From Allomyces macrogynus ATCC 38327 (Eukaryota > Blastocladiomycota > Blastocladiomycetes > Blastocladiales > Blastocladiaceae), in assembly GCA_000151295.1 (NCBI GenBank), contig GG745391.1, forward strand, positions 121,267 through 135,288: a stretch of 14,022 nt of DNA, read 5' to 3'. The translations under genes were made by a program, and so were the position numbers. Shown in pieces: positions 1 to 9,661 of the stretch. Positions within the stretch are counted from its first letter, which is position 1; each line of letters starts with the position of its first letter. A model generated the notes under the pieces. It was given only the letters and a program-made list of their open reading frames with translations. It ran no database searches and was not told the DNA's origin.

Positions 1-888
1 TTACCGGCGCGCGCGACCGAGTCAAAGCTCGCAACGCTCGTTCCGACACGGCGCCCGACAACGGCCAGCGCCGTCGCGCAGACGCCGTCGGCGGTCGCGC
101 CGCGCGTGTACCACTTGGCGTCGGCCGTGGGCGGGGAGTGCATCGAGATTGAAACAAGAAGGGTGGAGACGGCGCCGGTCGCGGCGAGGCCGCAAGAACA
201 GGGGAGCGTGGACGAGTTTGGGATCCCGCGCGTGCGCCGTGCGGCCGAGCCGTCGGCCGTGAACCCGGACGTGCAGTTGGATATGGACGGGTTCATGGCG
301 ATGCTGCACCAGTACCTTCACGTCGCCGACCCGCGCGCGGCGGCTGAACTCGCCGGCACCCCCGCGCCGGACGACGATGACGACGAGTACGTCTACGACT
401 ACTACTACGCCGACGCCGCCGACGCGACCGTTTCCGGTCCGGCCGTCCTGAAACTGTCCTACGACGTCGACGATCTCGTCGATGACCTGCCGACAACCGG
501 CCGCGTCATCGTGCTCGGCACCGACTATACGGATGCGAACTCGGGGCGGCTCGTCGATCCGGTCGCGGCAGAGGCGATCCTCGCGGCCGCGGCGGGTGGG
601 AGCAACGCACACGATGGCAATGATTCGGACGATGATTCGAACGCCGAGTCATATTATGGCAATGATTATCCGGACGAGGAGGACGCGTGGTGGAGTGAGG
701 GCGAGGAGGGCGAGGGGAGGTTTGGGGGTGAGGAGGACGAGGACGATGAGTGGGAGAGGGAGGAGGAAGGGTGGCATCGGCCGGCCGGGTTTGGGCCGAC
801 GCGGCGCGTGGTCGTGGCGCCAGGGAGAAGTAGGAGCGGGCGGGGATGGCCGTGGATGAGGGAGGATGACGATGAGGATGAGGACTGA
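1..888 (+). CDS. IWR1: Iwr1/SLC7A6OS-family protein (RNA polymerase II nuclear import factor), 3' part
   Basis: The frame is open from the left edge to TGA at 886-888, so the start lies outside the window; the GTG at 106 is not a credible eukaryotic start. Three family landmarks appear in order. First comes a VYHLASAVGG stretch near 106-135, like the VFHL segment of animal SLC7A6OS. Next is an acidic run leading into EYVYDYYY (about 385-410), the Iwr1 signature. Last is DSNAESYYGNDYPDEED (about 634-684), matching the conserved NDYP(D/E)E block. The rest is acidic and Glu/Gly-rich, ending in a D/E run. Known family role: Iwr1 binds assembled RNA polymerase II in the cytoplasm and uses an N-terminal nuclear localisation signal for import; that N-terminus is not visible here. 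No intron is needed in the visible part. The family assignment rests on remembered motifs and is fairly secure; exact function in this organism is inferred. Confidence 0.82.
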   Translation, partial: LPARATESKLATLVPTRRPTTASAVAQTPSAVAPRVYHLASAVGGECIEIETRRVETAPVAARPQEQGSVDEFGIPRVRRAAEPSAVNPDVQLDMDGFMAMLHQYLHVADPRAAAELAGTPAPDDDDDEYVYDYYYADAADATVSGPAVLKLSYDVDDLVDDLPTTGRVIVLGTDYTDANSGRLVDPVAAEAILAAAAGGSNAHDGNDSDDDSNAESYYGNDYPDEEDAWWSEGEEGEGRFGGEEDEDDEWEREEEGWHRPAGFGPTRRVVVAPGRSRSGRGWPWMREDDDEDED

Positions 889-1059
889 TTTTGGCATCGT
901 AAATGTTGTGGATTGGCCAGTTCGCACTACCACATGACAATGGGCACCAGGTTCACTCACAAGAGGAGAAGACTGTCTCAAGAGAATCGCCACGACCGCG
1001 AGCCTGTTGGGACGGGTACAACAACGTCATAAAAGAATCCAAACCCGGGACACGGAATC

Positions 1060-1720
1060 GTGGTACTGCCCAAGCCGGACCCACGCAAGTTGCGACTGAT
1101 CATCAACACAAAGTGCTGTATTCACCCCCACTGAGATTCGATCTCAGGAGATGCACTGGTCAATCTTTCCAAGCACTCACCCAGTGCCAGTTCGATATTT
1201 GCCGTGCTTGGGCTTAAGCTCAACGATACAAAAGGATTTAGCAGGACGGACAGCTCACCCTGATTTGCCGTTTTCCACGATCCAGACCACGACCAAACTG
1301 AGGTCCTGGGCCAGACTTCGTTGGTTGGTTCAGAGGCTCACATTGCGATACGTTCAGCAAGACTCAGGCCCAACGCAATTGTTGGCCCATCGAATCACTG
1401 TAGTCTAAACAGCTTGCTACCAATGTCACAGCTTAGTTTGTGCCGTTCATTGCTGCCAGAAAGGACCCCACCCCATGGAGACACTGGCGCACTGGTTGGA
1501 CTGGGTGAAAGCAATAAACAATTGATCCACCTCGCGCGTTAGGCTATGGATTGGATACTTGTCACTGCACTGGTGCAATTGCGAGTGCGGCCAAAACAGG
1601 AGGACCCGGCCAGGCTCAGAATCGTTGCAAGCTCTGAGTGGGCCACAATGCAGCTGTTTGGCACGTTTGGTTTGCAGTGCGCGAGCGTTTGTGCAAACAA
1701 CCAATCCAGTTTTTGCCTGT
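1060..1720 (+). pseudogene. Decayed DIRS-like retrotransposon fragment (reverse transcriptase/RNase H)
   Basis: No intact frame exists here, but short peptides in the expected order appear when the frame is allowed to jump. VVLPKPDPRKLRLIINTK (1060-1113) resembles the start of a DIRS/Ty3-type RT. It is followed by PPLRFDLR (from about 1125, another frame) and DALVNLS (from 1150). LPFSTIQTTTKLRSWAR (1265-1315) resembles the post-catalytic LP-x-K-I...LAR segment. HWLDWVKAIN (about 1490-1522) resembles the WWLD segment before DIRS RNase H. A TGGPGQAQ stretch near 1595 could be the RNase H WS-E region. The core RT motifs A to C are missing between 1170 and 1265, so a deletion is likely. At least four frame changes and several stops mark it as long dead. 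No termini or tyrosine recombinase were found. I see nothing in the flanks 889-1059 and 1721-1885. Family assignment is from memory of motif order; Ty3-like is the alternative. Confidence 0.5.
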
Positions 1721-1885
1721 TGTGATCGACCGATTATGAAGAAATAACATTACACGAAGACTAGCTTTGACGCTCTTCAGCGCGAAAGGACGGCCATCGA
1801 TCGTGCGTTACCAACCTGTTCCACACAGAATGAAAAACAGAAGAAATAGGGCATGCTGCGACTTCGATTTCACTTTCGCAAGCTC

Positions 1886-1889
1886 AAAA
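1886..1889 (-). terminator. RNA polymerase III terminator of tRNA-Gln
   Basis: On the minus strand a run of four T follows the tRNA discriminator base after three nucleotides. This is the usual position and minimal length for Pol III termination, and it suggests the tRNA unit is complete at its 3' side. Confidence 0.7.
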
Positions 1890-1892
1890 TGA

Positions 1893-1964
1893 CGGTCCCA
1901 CTGAGATTCGAACTCAGGTTACTGGATTCAAAGTCCAGGGTGCTAACCACTACACTATGGGACC
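1893..1964 (-). tRNA. tRNA-Gln (anticodon TTG)
   Basis: Read on the minus strand, the sequence folds into a full cloverleaf. It has a 7-bp acceptor GGTCCCA/TGGGACC, a D arm GTGTAGTGGTTAGCAC, and an anticodon stem CTGGA/TCCAG with loop CTTTGAA (anticodon TTG, reads CAA). The variable loop is five bases, followed by a T arm CTGAG-TTCGAAT-CTCAG and discriminator G. It has no intron. It closely resembles eukaryotic tRNA-Gln. Internal promoter boxes are intact: the A box lies around tRNA positions 8-18 and the B box is GTTCGAATC. A TTTT terminator follows. The gene is the target of the retrotransposon that starts at 1967: its first 15 nt are duplicated at 9906-9920. Because the insertion duplicated rather than removed these bases, the tRNA should still be transcribed and processed, though its native 5' flank now lies 7.9 kb away. 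Confidence 0.96.
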
Positions 1965-1966
1965 CC
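1950..1966. repeat. Left copy of 17-bp target-site duplication
   Basis: ctacactatgggacccc is identical to 9906-9922. It covers tRNA-Gln nucleotides 1-15 (complement) plus two bases of 5' flank. The neighbouring bases differ on both sides (a1949 against t9905, a1967 against c9923), so the repeat is exactly 17 bp. Confidence 0.93.
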
Positions 1967-2054
1967 AAAACCACGGTGACAAGAGAGGAAAGCACCCCCC
2001 AGCCCCCCAGAACGACCTAACTTGCTGCAAACGATTTCTCGACGTTCCCCGACA
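1967..2054 (+). other. 5' leader of the retrotransposon
   Basis: The 88 nt between the target duplication and the ORF1 ATG contain C runs (about 1995-2008) and no obvious hairpin. The leader begins AAAACCACGG. Its shortness means any promoter must lie inside the element, or the RNA must start in the flanking tRNA region. No TATA-like motif is visible. Confidence 0.6.
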
Positions 2055-4321
2055 ATGTCTACGAGCGCGCCTGCCGGTGTGGCGGGTGTCGCGCCGCCGC
2101 CCGAGGTGGTGGTGGGAGATGGTAGTGGTGGTGGTGGTGGCGGCGCGAACACTGCCCCCGCCTCGGAGCGCGAAACCCCGGCCAACACGACCGCTGCAAG
2201 CGCCATGGAAATCGACGTGCCCGCCGACGATGCCGACCAGTCCGCGGACCAGCAAGACGACCCCGACCTCGACCGGCCGTGGCGCGACCACCGTGGCCGC
2301 CGCATGCACCACGTCTCAGCGGGCTTCAAGCTCGACGATTTCCGCGTGCACCAGACAGACTCGCACAAGGCGCTCGTCGACCATGCGGCCCGTCTCGTCC
2401 CTCGCTTCTGCGCCTCGGCCACGAAATTCCGCGTCGAGCGCCTCGGCGATGTCCCGTACATCACATTCGATGTCTTCAACGTCTCGGAGCTCCGCACGAT
2501 GCAGCACGCCGGTCTCCCCATCGCACCTGCGAACGGCCCCGACGGCGGCCGCATCGCGGTCCGCGACATGACCATCGAGGGGGAGGGGTCCGGTCTCGTT
2601 ACCGTGTGGGTGATGGGGCTCGCGCCACAGTGGACGCGCGACTCGCTGCTTGCCGCCCTCCGCGGCGCCAAGTGCGACGTGCTCGGCATCCGCGAGCTGC
2701 GCGCAGTGGACCGGTCGCAGCGCAAGTGGGCGGCGCTGCTCGTCTGCGAACCGGCGGCCTGCGACGCGATTTTAAAGAAGGGCGGCGCGGTGCTTGGGGA
2801 CAATATTGTCTATTTTGTCTCTGGCCGCACGTCACTCAGCAACCACCTAGACGAGGTTCGCAGCCGCACGCTGTGGCTCCACGGCCTGCCGCGCGGGTAC
2901 ACAGACCCGGACCTTTCAAATGCCGTGCCGGTCGACCTGTTCCTCCACGGGACAGTCCTGCGCGCCGTGCGCGACAAGAAAGTCGTGCTCACCAGTACTG
3001 CCGAGGTTGTGCTCAATTCGGGAAGCCGATTTCCGTTCGTTGCTCAAGTCCAAGATGGTGTTCGACGCGAACGCTTTTTTCGTTACCAGGGGTCGGCGAG
3101 TACGTATGCTACGCGTGCGGCTCGCGCGACCACCGTCTCTCGACCTGTCCCCGAGCGTACCGAGCTCGCATGTCTGGTGCGAGCGGGACTCTAGCCCCAT
3201 CACACCAGCGGGGGGTGGGCGCGACTCGGCCTCTCTCCGCCGCGCCGCAGCCGCGCGTGCAGACAGATGCGGCTTCGCCGCCCGCGATCGCGCCCTCCCC
3301 ATCCCAGCAAACTGCTACTCCGTCTCCACCGTCGTCGTCTCCGCCCATGGCACCACGACGCCTGGATCTGGCAGCGGGGGTGAGCTGGGTACAGGTAGTC
3401 TCGCCTCCCGGTGGCGGGCCAGGACCCGCCGCTTCCGCCGCGCCTGCGCAGACGATTTTCGCCGCCCGCCAGTCAGCCGTGTCGAAGGCCAAGCCCGATG
3501 CGCCGGCCGTGTCAGCGCGGCCGGCCCTGGCGCGCGATGCTGCGCAGCAGGATGATGTCGCTGAGTCTGCCGGCCAGGTGGGTCGCAGGGTTGTCCTCGA
3601 GCAGGTTGACGCCGCCATCGCGGCTCTCGAACGTGGCGATCGCATCGCTGCGCGTGCGCACCTCGACGTGATCGACACGCTCAAGTGCAAGTACGAGTAC
3701 GCCTTTGACCAGGGCCTGCTGCTCGCGTACAGGGCGGTGCGCGCGGCTGTGCTACCCCTCTCCCCGTCCTCGGGCCCGGGTGCGGACGCGTCAGCGGCCA
3801 TGGTAACGGCTCGGTCGAGCGCCGGACCGCCTCGCACAGCCACGGCCACCGCACCGTCGCCAGGTCCCGCGGCCCCACCCGCCTTGTCCAACGCCAAGGG
3901 TAAACGCCGCAAAGTCTCTGCATCGAGTGGTGTCCAGGCGATGGTGATCGACTCGGATTCGGACGGCGACTTGCAGCCTCCGTCCCGTCGCATGCGCACG
4001 GGTGAGCCAGGTTCCGCAGTGGCGATACAATCGTCGTCGCCGTTAGAGCCGTCCCCACCGCCCCGCACTCCTGCCAACGTCCGCGCCCAGGCACCCGCAC
4101 CTGCGGCGCCGCCTGTCACCGCCACGCTGCCAGACGCGACCTCAGCGCTCCTCGCGCCCGCTGCCGTGCAGCCGCCCGCGCCCGCTGCGCTCGCGTCGCC
4201 TAACAGCCCCGCTCCTGCTCTCGCCCTGACCGGCGCGCCGGCTGGCTCGTCTCCCTCAACGAGTCATGCTGCGCCGACAGGCCCGCCTGTTGGGAATGCG
4301 CCTGCGCCCACCCATGCGTGA
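2055..4321 (+). CDS. Retrotransposon ORF1, RNA-binding protein with CCHC zinc knuckle (two frame breaks)
   Basis: The start is ATG 2055 in an acaATGt context. A Gly/Val/Ala-rich acidic N-terminus leads to a folded region (about 2310-3010). It holds a segment beginning GSGLVTVWVMGLAPQWTRDS, and a second beginning SRTLWLHGLPRGYTD, both RRM-like as in LINE ORF1 proteins. The reading frame then moves by one base at 3020-3022 (GGG) to read EADFRSLLKSKMVFDANAFFV. It moves again at 3089-3092 (GGGG) to read GVGEYVCYACGSRDH, which contains the knuckle CX2CX4HX4C (Cys 3107, Cys 3116, His 3131, Cys 3146). The C-terminal 380 or so residues are Pro/Ala/Ser-rich and probably disordered. They include a helical segment EQVDAAIAALERGD...AFDQGLLLAYRAV (about 3600-3750) and basic patches GKRRK and SRRMR that could be nuclear signals. 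It ends at TGA 4319-4321 inside the ORF2 start region. The likely role is binding and packaging the element RNA (family knowledge). Confidence 0.8.
2105..2143 (+). repeat. GGT-rich microsatellite inside ORF1
   Basis: A GGT/GTG-rich tract encodes the Val/Gly stretch of the ORF1 N-terminus. It is short and impure, and a likely site of length polymorphism between copies. Confidence 0.6.
4314..4321 (+). promoter_or_regulatory. ORF1 stop/ORF2 start overlap (ATGCGTGA)
   Basis: The last in-frame ATG before the endonuclease domain (4314-4316) overlaps the ORF1 stop TGA (4319-4321). Such close overlap is compatible with termination-reinitiation, as known for some two-ORF LINEs. Upstream ATGs in the ORF2 frame at 4266 and 4296 would also work and give 16 or 6 extra residues. 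Confidence 0.45.
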
Positions 4322-7300
4322 GGGCGCAGCCGACGGGCCGGCAGGGCTGCCAGGTCTCACGCTGCTGGTCCAGAATGCCCGGGGGTTGAGGGACCCTCGT
4401 GGATTGGAGACCCGAGCCGACGCGCTCAAGTGCCTTCTTGACGAGTCGGGCGCATCGGTGGTGATTTTGACGGAGACTCGTTTGACGTCGAGTAAGACAA
4501 AGGCGGTGAACTTTAGGTTGCGCGACCTGCAGGGCGAGCGGAGCTGGGTCGCGCGGCATGCGGTGACTGCCGACGGCGAGGTGCCAGAGGGCGAGGGGAC
4601 CGGTGTTGCGATATACTTCCGTACCGAGTTCCACCCGTTTCTGGCAGAGGCCGCAACTTTCCGAGGTTACGTCCTTCAGCAGAATCTTCGCACTGCAGAG
4701 AATGGCCGTTTGGCCGTTTTCGCAGTGTACATGCCGCACGACCGGCGGAACAACGGTGCGGCATACCGCGCGGCAGGCGAGTGGCTCGCGTTGCGAGTGC
4801 TCCGGGCAGTGGAGTGCAGCTGCTCAGTCCTGGTCGCTGGGGACTTTAACTCCAGTTCGATGGGCCGCGATGCCGCCGTTGTGGTCCAGTCGCTGGCCCG
4901 GATTGGCTTGGCCGACGTGGCCGAAACGCTCGACGTTTTGGATGGGACCGGCCCAGTTCAGGAGCGCGCGAATGGGGCCACGACGAGGAACCGGATTGAC
5001 CGCGTCTTCGCAACGCCCCTGGTGTCCCAGGCGTGCTGCCGGTTCACCGTGTCGCTCACGGCCGCGGTCGGCGCACCAGACCCAGGGGGTGGAGAAGGTC
5101 GCATGTGCGTTCCCGTGTTTGATCACGCCGCGATCATTGTGGAGACGACACTGTCCGGCCTTTTCGACCACGATTTTGTGCGTGCGCTACGGCGCGAGTT
5201 GGCAGGTGCGGCCCGCCAGCTCCCCGACCCGCAGTCAACGACGAAGGAGCAGTGGGAGGCGTTCGCTGCAGCAGTGGAGGAGCGGTTGCGCGACCCGCTC
5301 TTCTCTCAGCGGCAGCTGGACGGTGACGTCGATGGGATGTGGGAGGTGGTCCGCAATGCAGTCGAGTCGGCAGCGCGTGCAAAACTGCCATTACGCCGCG
5401 TCGGCGGGAAGATGGCGGAGTGGCGTCCGACGGCGCGCACCGACCCGCTCTCGCTTGCGCTGCGTGACCTGTGCCAGTGGCTGCGCGACTTCCCGTCACT
5501 CGCACTTCCGCCGCGTGTGGTGGAGGCTGCACGCAGTGCAGGCGCTGATGCGGAGCTTGTCGACCGGCTTGCTGCACCGCTGGACGCGGATGCACCAGAG
5601 GACGCACGGGCGGCGCGCAAGGCTGACGGTCGGCGCCTGCGCAAGCGCCTATCGGTCGCACGCAGCGTAGCAGACGCGGAGCGTCAGCGCACACGCGTGG
5701 ATCGTCTCATTGATGAGCGCGACGAGTACTTTGGGTCAGACCTGCGCCGGTTCATCAATTCGGCGCTCCTGCGGCACCGTATCCCCGCGTCAGTGGACCG
5801 CGTCGTGTGCGACGACGAGTCGCTGTCGCGAGATCCGGCTGTGGTCAAGACCGAGATCGCGCGCCAAGTCCAGACATGGTTCGGTGCACAGGACACGGTC
5901 ACGTTGGAGGCGATGGACCCGTTTTGGCGGAACGCGTTTGCGCCCGTTTCGCACGTTGACGGCACCATCTGGGAGGGTCTCATGGCGCCCGTGTCGACCG
6001 AGGAGATCGGGCGCGTCCTTCAGCTGTGTGCACTCGACCGTGCGCCTGGCCCGTCGCTGATCACGCTCCGTCTCTTTGCAAAGGCAGGCGACGCGGCGCT
6101 CCGAGCACTCTCCACCCTGTATTCCGAGTGTTTGGCGCGTCGGTGCATGCCGGCGGCGTGGCGCACAGGGTTGATCTACTTGATCCCCAAGACAAGCGAG
6201 GGGTTCGCAGTTCTGGCCGCTGGGACGCGTCCGATCACCCTACTTGAGACCGCGTCCAAGCTACTCATGAAGGTGATGCTCGAGCGTGTGCACGGCGTTT
6301 TGGTCACGCACAGGGTGCTGCGTGGTGCGCGCTTCTCTGGCGTGCCTGGGTCAGACACGTCGGCACCGATCGCGATTTTGCACGCAGCTGCGATGCAGGC
6401 CCACGCGAGTGGGGAGCTGGTCTGGGTTTACTTTGAGGACAAGAGTAAGGCCTACGACTCGGTCCCTCACTCACTGTTGCGCCTTGCCATGGCCCGCATC
6501 CACCTGCCACCCGCGTTCATCGAGTTCTACTTTGCGGGCATGATCGAGGGACGCATCGCACGCGTCATCACGTCGTTTGGGCCGTCAGACGTGGTCTGCG
6601 TCAAGCGCGGCATTCCGCAGGGTGCTGTTGAAAGCCCGTTCCTTTGGAACGTGTTTTATGACGTGTGTCTGGCGGCGATCGAGGCCGAGGCGAGCAAGGA
6701 GGAAAACGCGGCGTTCCGGATGGGCGTGACTCTGGTTGCGTCGAAAGGCGCACATGAGCGTAGCAGTGGCGGGGTGATTGGCGCTGATGGGGTGCCGGAC
6801 GACGTCGCGCGCCTGCGTGGAGGGGTAGAAGTCGCACGACTGCAGGTCGCGGCCGTTGCATTCATGGACGACGCTGCGTTTTACGCGCGCAGTCGCGCCG
6901 GATTGGAGAGGTTGATGGACCTGGTCAACCAGTTTAACGAGCTCGCCAAGATTCGTGCAAACCCGGCCAAGGGCGCAGTGTTGAACATCAACGCGCGCAG
7001 CGGCGAAGCGGCAACGCAGCTGGAGGTCGGCGGCATCGCTGTCCCTTGGGTCGGCATGTCGTTCAGATATCTGGGCGTCTTTGTGAACCGGACCGTGTCA
7101 CCGGCCATGGGGTTCCGCGCCGCGCGCGATGAGATCAAGCGCGGTCTCGAGCTGCTTAAGCCGCGTCGGATCACGGGCAAGGCCGCCGTCTACCTCATGA
7201 ATGCGGTGATCCTGCCTGCAGCCGCATACCGCACGCGCGTTGCGGTCCCGACACACAGCCAGCTCGAACGGCTGGACGCGTCGATCCGGGCCCTGGTCCG

Positions 7301-9661
7301 CTCCAAGTTCCATTTGCCGCACCTGTTCCCGTCAGCCGCACTCTACCTGCGGTCGCTCATCGGTCTTGGCTCGTTTGAGGACCTTGTTGTCGCGCAGCAC
7401 GTGACGGATATTGCTGTCATGCTCCAGGACCATGGTCCCGGTGGCGTGCCTGTGCGCGTCGAGATCGGGTTGCTGCAGGCCAGGGCGTTGTGCCCAGTCT
7501 CGCCACTGTCGCGCCCGGACCTCGCCAAACCGTACATCAACACCAATCAGAAGGGGCCGCGCGTGTGGTTTGAGCAGCTCGTTCCGATGATGGCGGGCCG
7601 CGGGCTGTCGCTTCTCGACGTGCGCGACGAGTTTTCGCTCGTGCGGACGGATGCGCGCATCCCGATGTCACTCGTGCTGCCCGATTTCATTCGGCCACAG
7701 CGCAGCGGGCGGGTGGTCTGGCAGGTCACGACCATGGAACGCGGTCTGTACCTGTTTGAAGACGCAGTCCCGCGCGACCTGTGGCGCGACCGTGTGCCGC
7801 CATACAATGTCGCGACGCGGTTGGGAGCCGTGCAGGCGCAGTGGGCAATTGGCGCGGCACCGCGAGACAGACCGCGACCGCAGCGGTGTGGCTCACACGG
7901 GTCGCGACGACTGCCGTGTGTTCGATGCGATCATGGAATGGCGCGACGGTGTGTACGACAACTGCGCGCTCCCTCTCCACCAGGTGGAGATGGTGCGCGG
8001 GGCCAGCGCGGTGATTGATGAGCGGCCGGGCGCACTGGTGGCGGCTGCCAACAGGGTCGCATACCAGTGGGACCAGACTGTCTGCCATGGCCGTGGCGCA
8101 CGCATGCTGCAAGTGTACACGGACGGTTCTCTTGACGCAGCGAACCGGCCGCACTGGCGCAGGGGTGTATTTCCAGGGCCCTGACAAGCGCGCCATTGAT
8201 GTGCGCCTGCCGCCAGGTCCCTTGTCCTCGACGCGCGCCGAGTTGTTTGCGCTCCTCATTGCGGCCGACCACGTCCCGCTGAATACGCGACTCGATGTGC
8301 GGCTCAATTCGCGCGCGGCAATCGACGGGGCCGTGATGCAGATGCGCGGGGCACCAGGTTTGACAGCGCGTCGTGTGATTCGTGCAACAAACACGGATTT
8401 GTGGTCTGCCCTCCGGCTCGCCAAGTCAGTGCGTGGCGTCGATTTCAAGTTCACCTGGGTCAAGGGCCATTCGGGGGACATCGGGAACGAGACTGCTGAC
8501 CGGCTCGCCAAGCTGGGTGCGCGCCGTGACGCAGGCCAGTTTACCGCAATCGCAGAGGCAGCCGTCAGGAGTGCGCGGTGGGATCTGGCGTCGACGCCCG
8601 CGGTCTTGGGGGTCCCGGCATGGTCGGACCCGCGCCGACTTGTTTTGCGACTTGCCAACGCCGAATGGTGTGCAGCAGTCGCGTCGATCGCTCTCGAGGG
8701 CGTGCCGTTTGCAACGGGGATCGATTGGGAGGCAATGGGGCTCGCTGTTCATGGCGGGTCACGCGCACTTGCGCGCGTCACGTCGCGCGACCAGAACTTG
8801 GCCACATCGTTTCGGCTCCGATTGCTGTTTGGCCAGCTTGTGACATGGGTCGTGCTCGCGGACATGCCAGGCACGCGGTACAGGGGGGGACCCAAGTGCC
8901 TGTGCGGCTCTGACGACACGCAGGATCACTACCTTGCCTGCCCACGCAGCGCGGGCGACCGAACACGCGTCATCTCACAGCTCCGTGTCGGTATTGCGAC
9001 CGCGATCCGGTCCGCATTCCCCATGGGGATGCAGGACGGTTTGGGCGACCGCCCCGACCAGTTCGCACAGTGGCTGCTGCCGCACGATCCAGGCCCGCTC
9101 CACCTCCGCCGCCTCGCGTCCACAGCGATTACGCGTGACGACCTCACCCGGTGGAGAGAGTTGTTCCCGCCCGCTGTGGACGCGTCCCGGTCAGATGGGG
9201 AGGTGCCGCTGCCCCCTCACCCACGACACGTTCTTGCACTCGTGTTCGACATCTGCTCAGCTGCAATCCAAGAGGAGCTGCGCCAACCTCATGTCCAGGC
9301 ACTTGTCGCCGATTCTCCGGCCTTGCCACCTGGGCGGCTGCCCCGTCCGCGTGCGCCACGTCGCAGTCGCCGTGCCCATCATCGTCCTTCCGCCAGTGCT
9401 GGAACGACCGGAGCCTCCACGGCTCCTGTTACCAAGGGCAGCGACAAGTGGCTGTCGGCCCCAGCGGCTGCGGCCCACCGCCATTGCAGTCCGCCACGTC
9501 GTCGCTATCGCGAACCACGATGCGACCATTGTGCCACGCGCGAGTCGCGCCATTCTCCCGCTGCTTGCCGTGCGCGGCTCTCAGCTCGCCAGCGCGTTGC
9601 GGAAATTCTCCGGGGTGCCGATCCGTCGAGTTTGCCAGGTTGGTCGGGTGGAGGGGGGTGA
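4314..9661 (+). CDS. Retrotransposon ORF2: APE endonuclease, reverse transcriptase, RNase H (two frame breaks)
   Basis: ORF2 makes the target nick and reverse-transcribes the RNA onto it. Endonuclease motifs: QNARGL, LTETRL, AGDFNSS (Asp 4842), NRIDRVF (Asp 4998) and FDHA (Asp 5121, His 5124). RT motifs: RPITLL, motif A FEDKSKAYDSV (Asp 6438, Asp 6456), motif B GIPQGAVESP (6609) and catalytic FMDD (6861-6872). After a frame change at about 7845-7885 comes EWRDGVYDNCALPLHQVE and the RNase H start VYTDGS (Asp 8122). A second change near 8147 leads to TGAGVYF, RAELFALL (Glu 8240), VKGHSGDIGNETADRLAK (His 8468 region, Asp 8498). The third RNase H carboxylate position reads LNS instead of the usual DS (Asn 8306). 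Beyond it lie CX1CX7HX3C (Cys 8897-Cys 8939) and, near the end, CX2CX6HX4C (Cys 9521-Cys 9566). It stops at TGA 9659-9661. Which frame the last 120 or so residues truly use is uncertain. Confidence 0.88.

Noticed and set aside
1127..1148. A 22-nt stretch matching the T arm of tRNA-Gln with one mismatch, suggesting a second tRNA fragment or SINE
   Set aside because: No other tRNA arm follows, the loop base is changed, and the stretch reads PPLRFDLR in the RT relic, which explains it as coding remnant.
1955..2803. Long minus-strand open frame over ORF1 (and a similar one at 3109-4125)
   Set aside because: Compositional shadow of GC-rich coding sequence; no recognisable domains and opposite to a clear ORF.
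3020..3092. Programmed frameshifting in ORF1 near the T6C tract
   Set aside because: Two separate same-direction shifts 70 nt apart would be needed, neither at the T tract, and similar breaks occur in unrelated genes.
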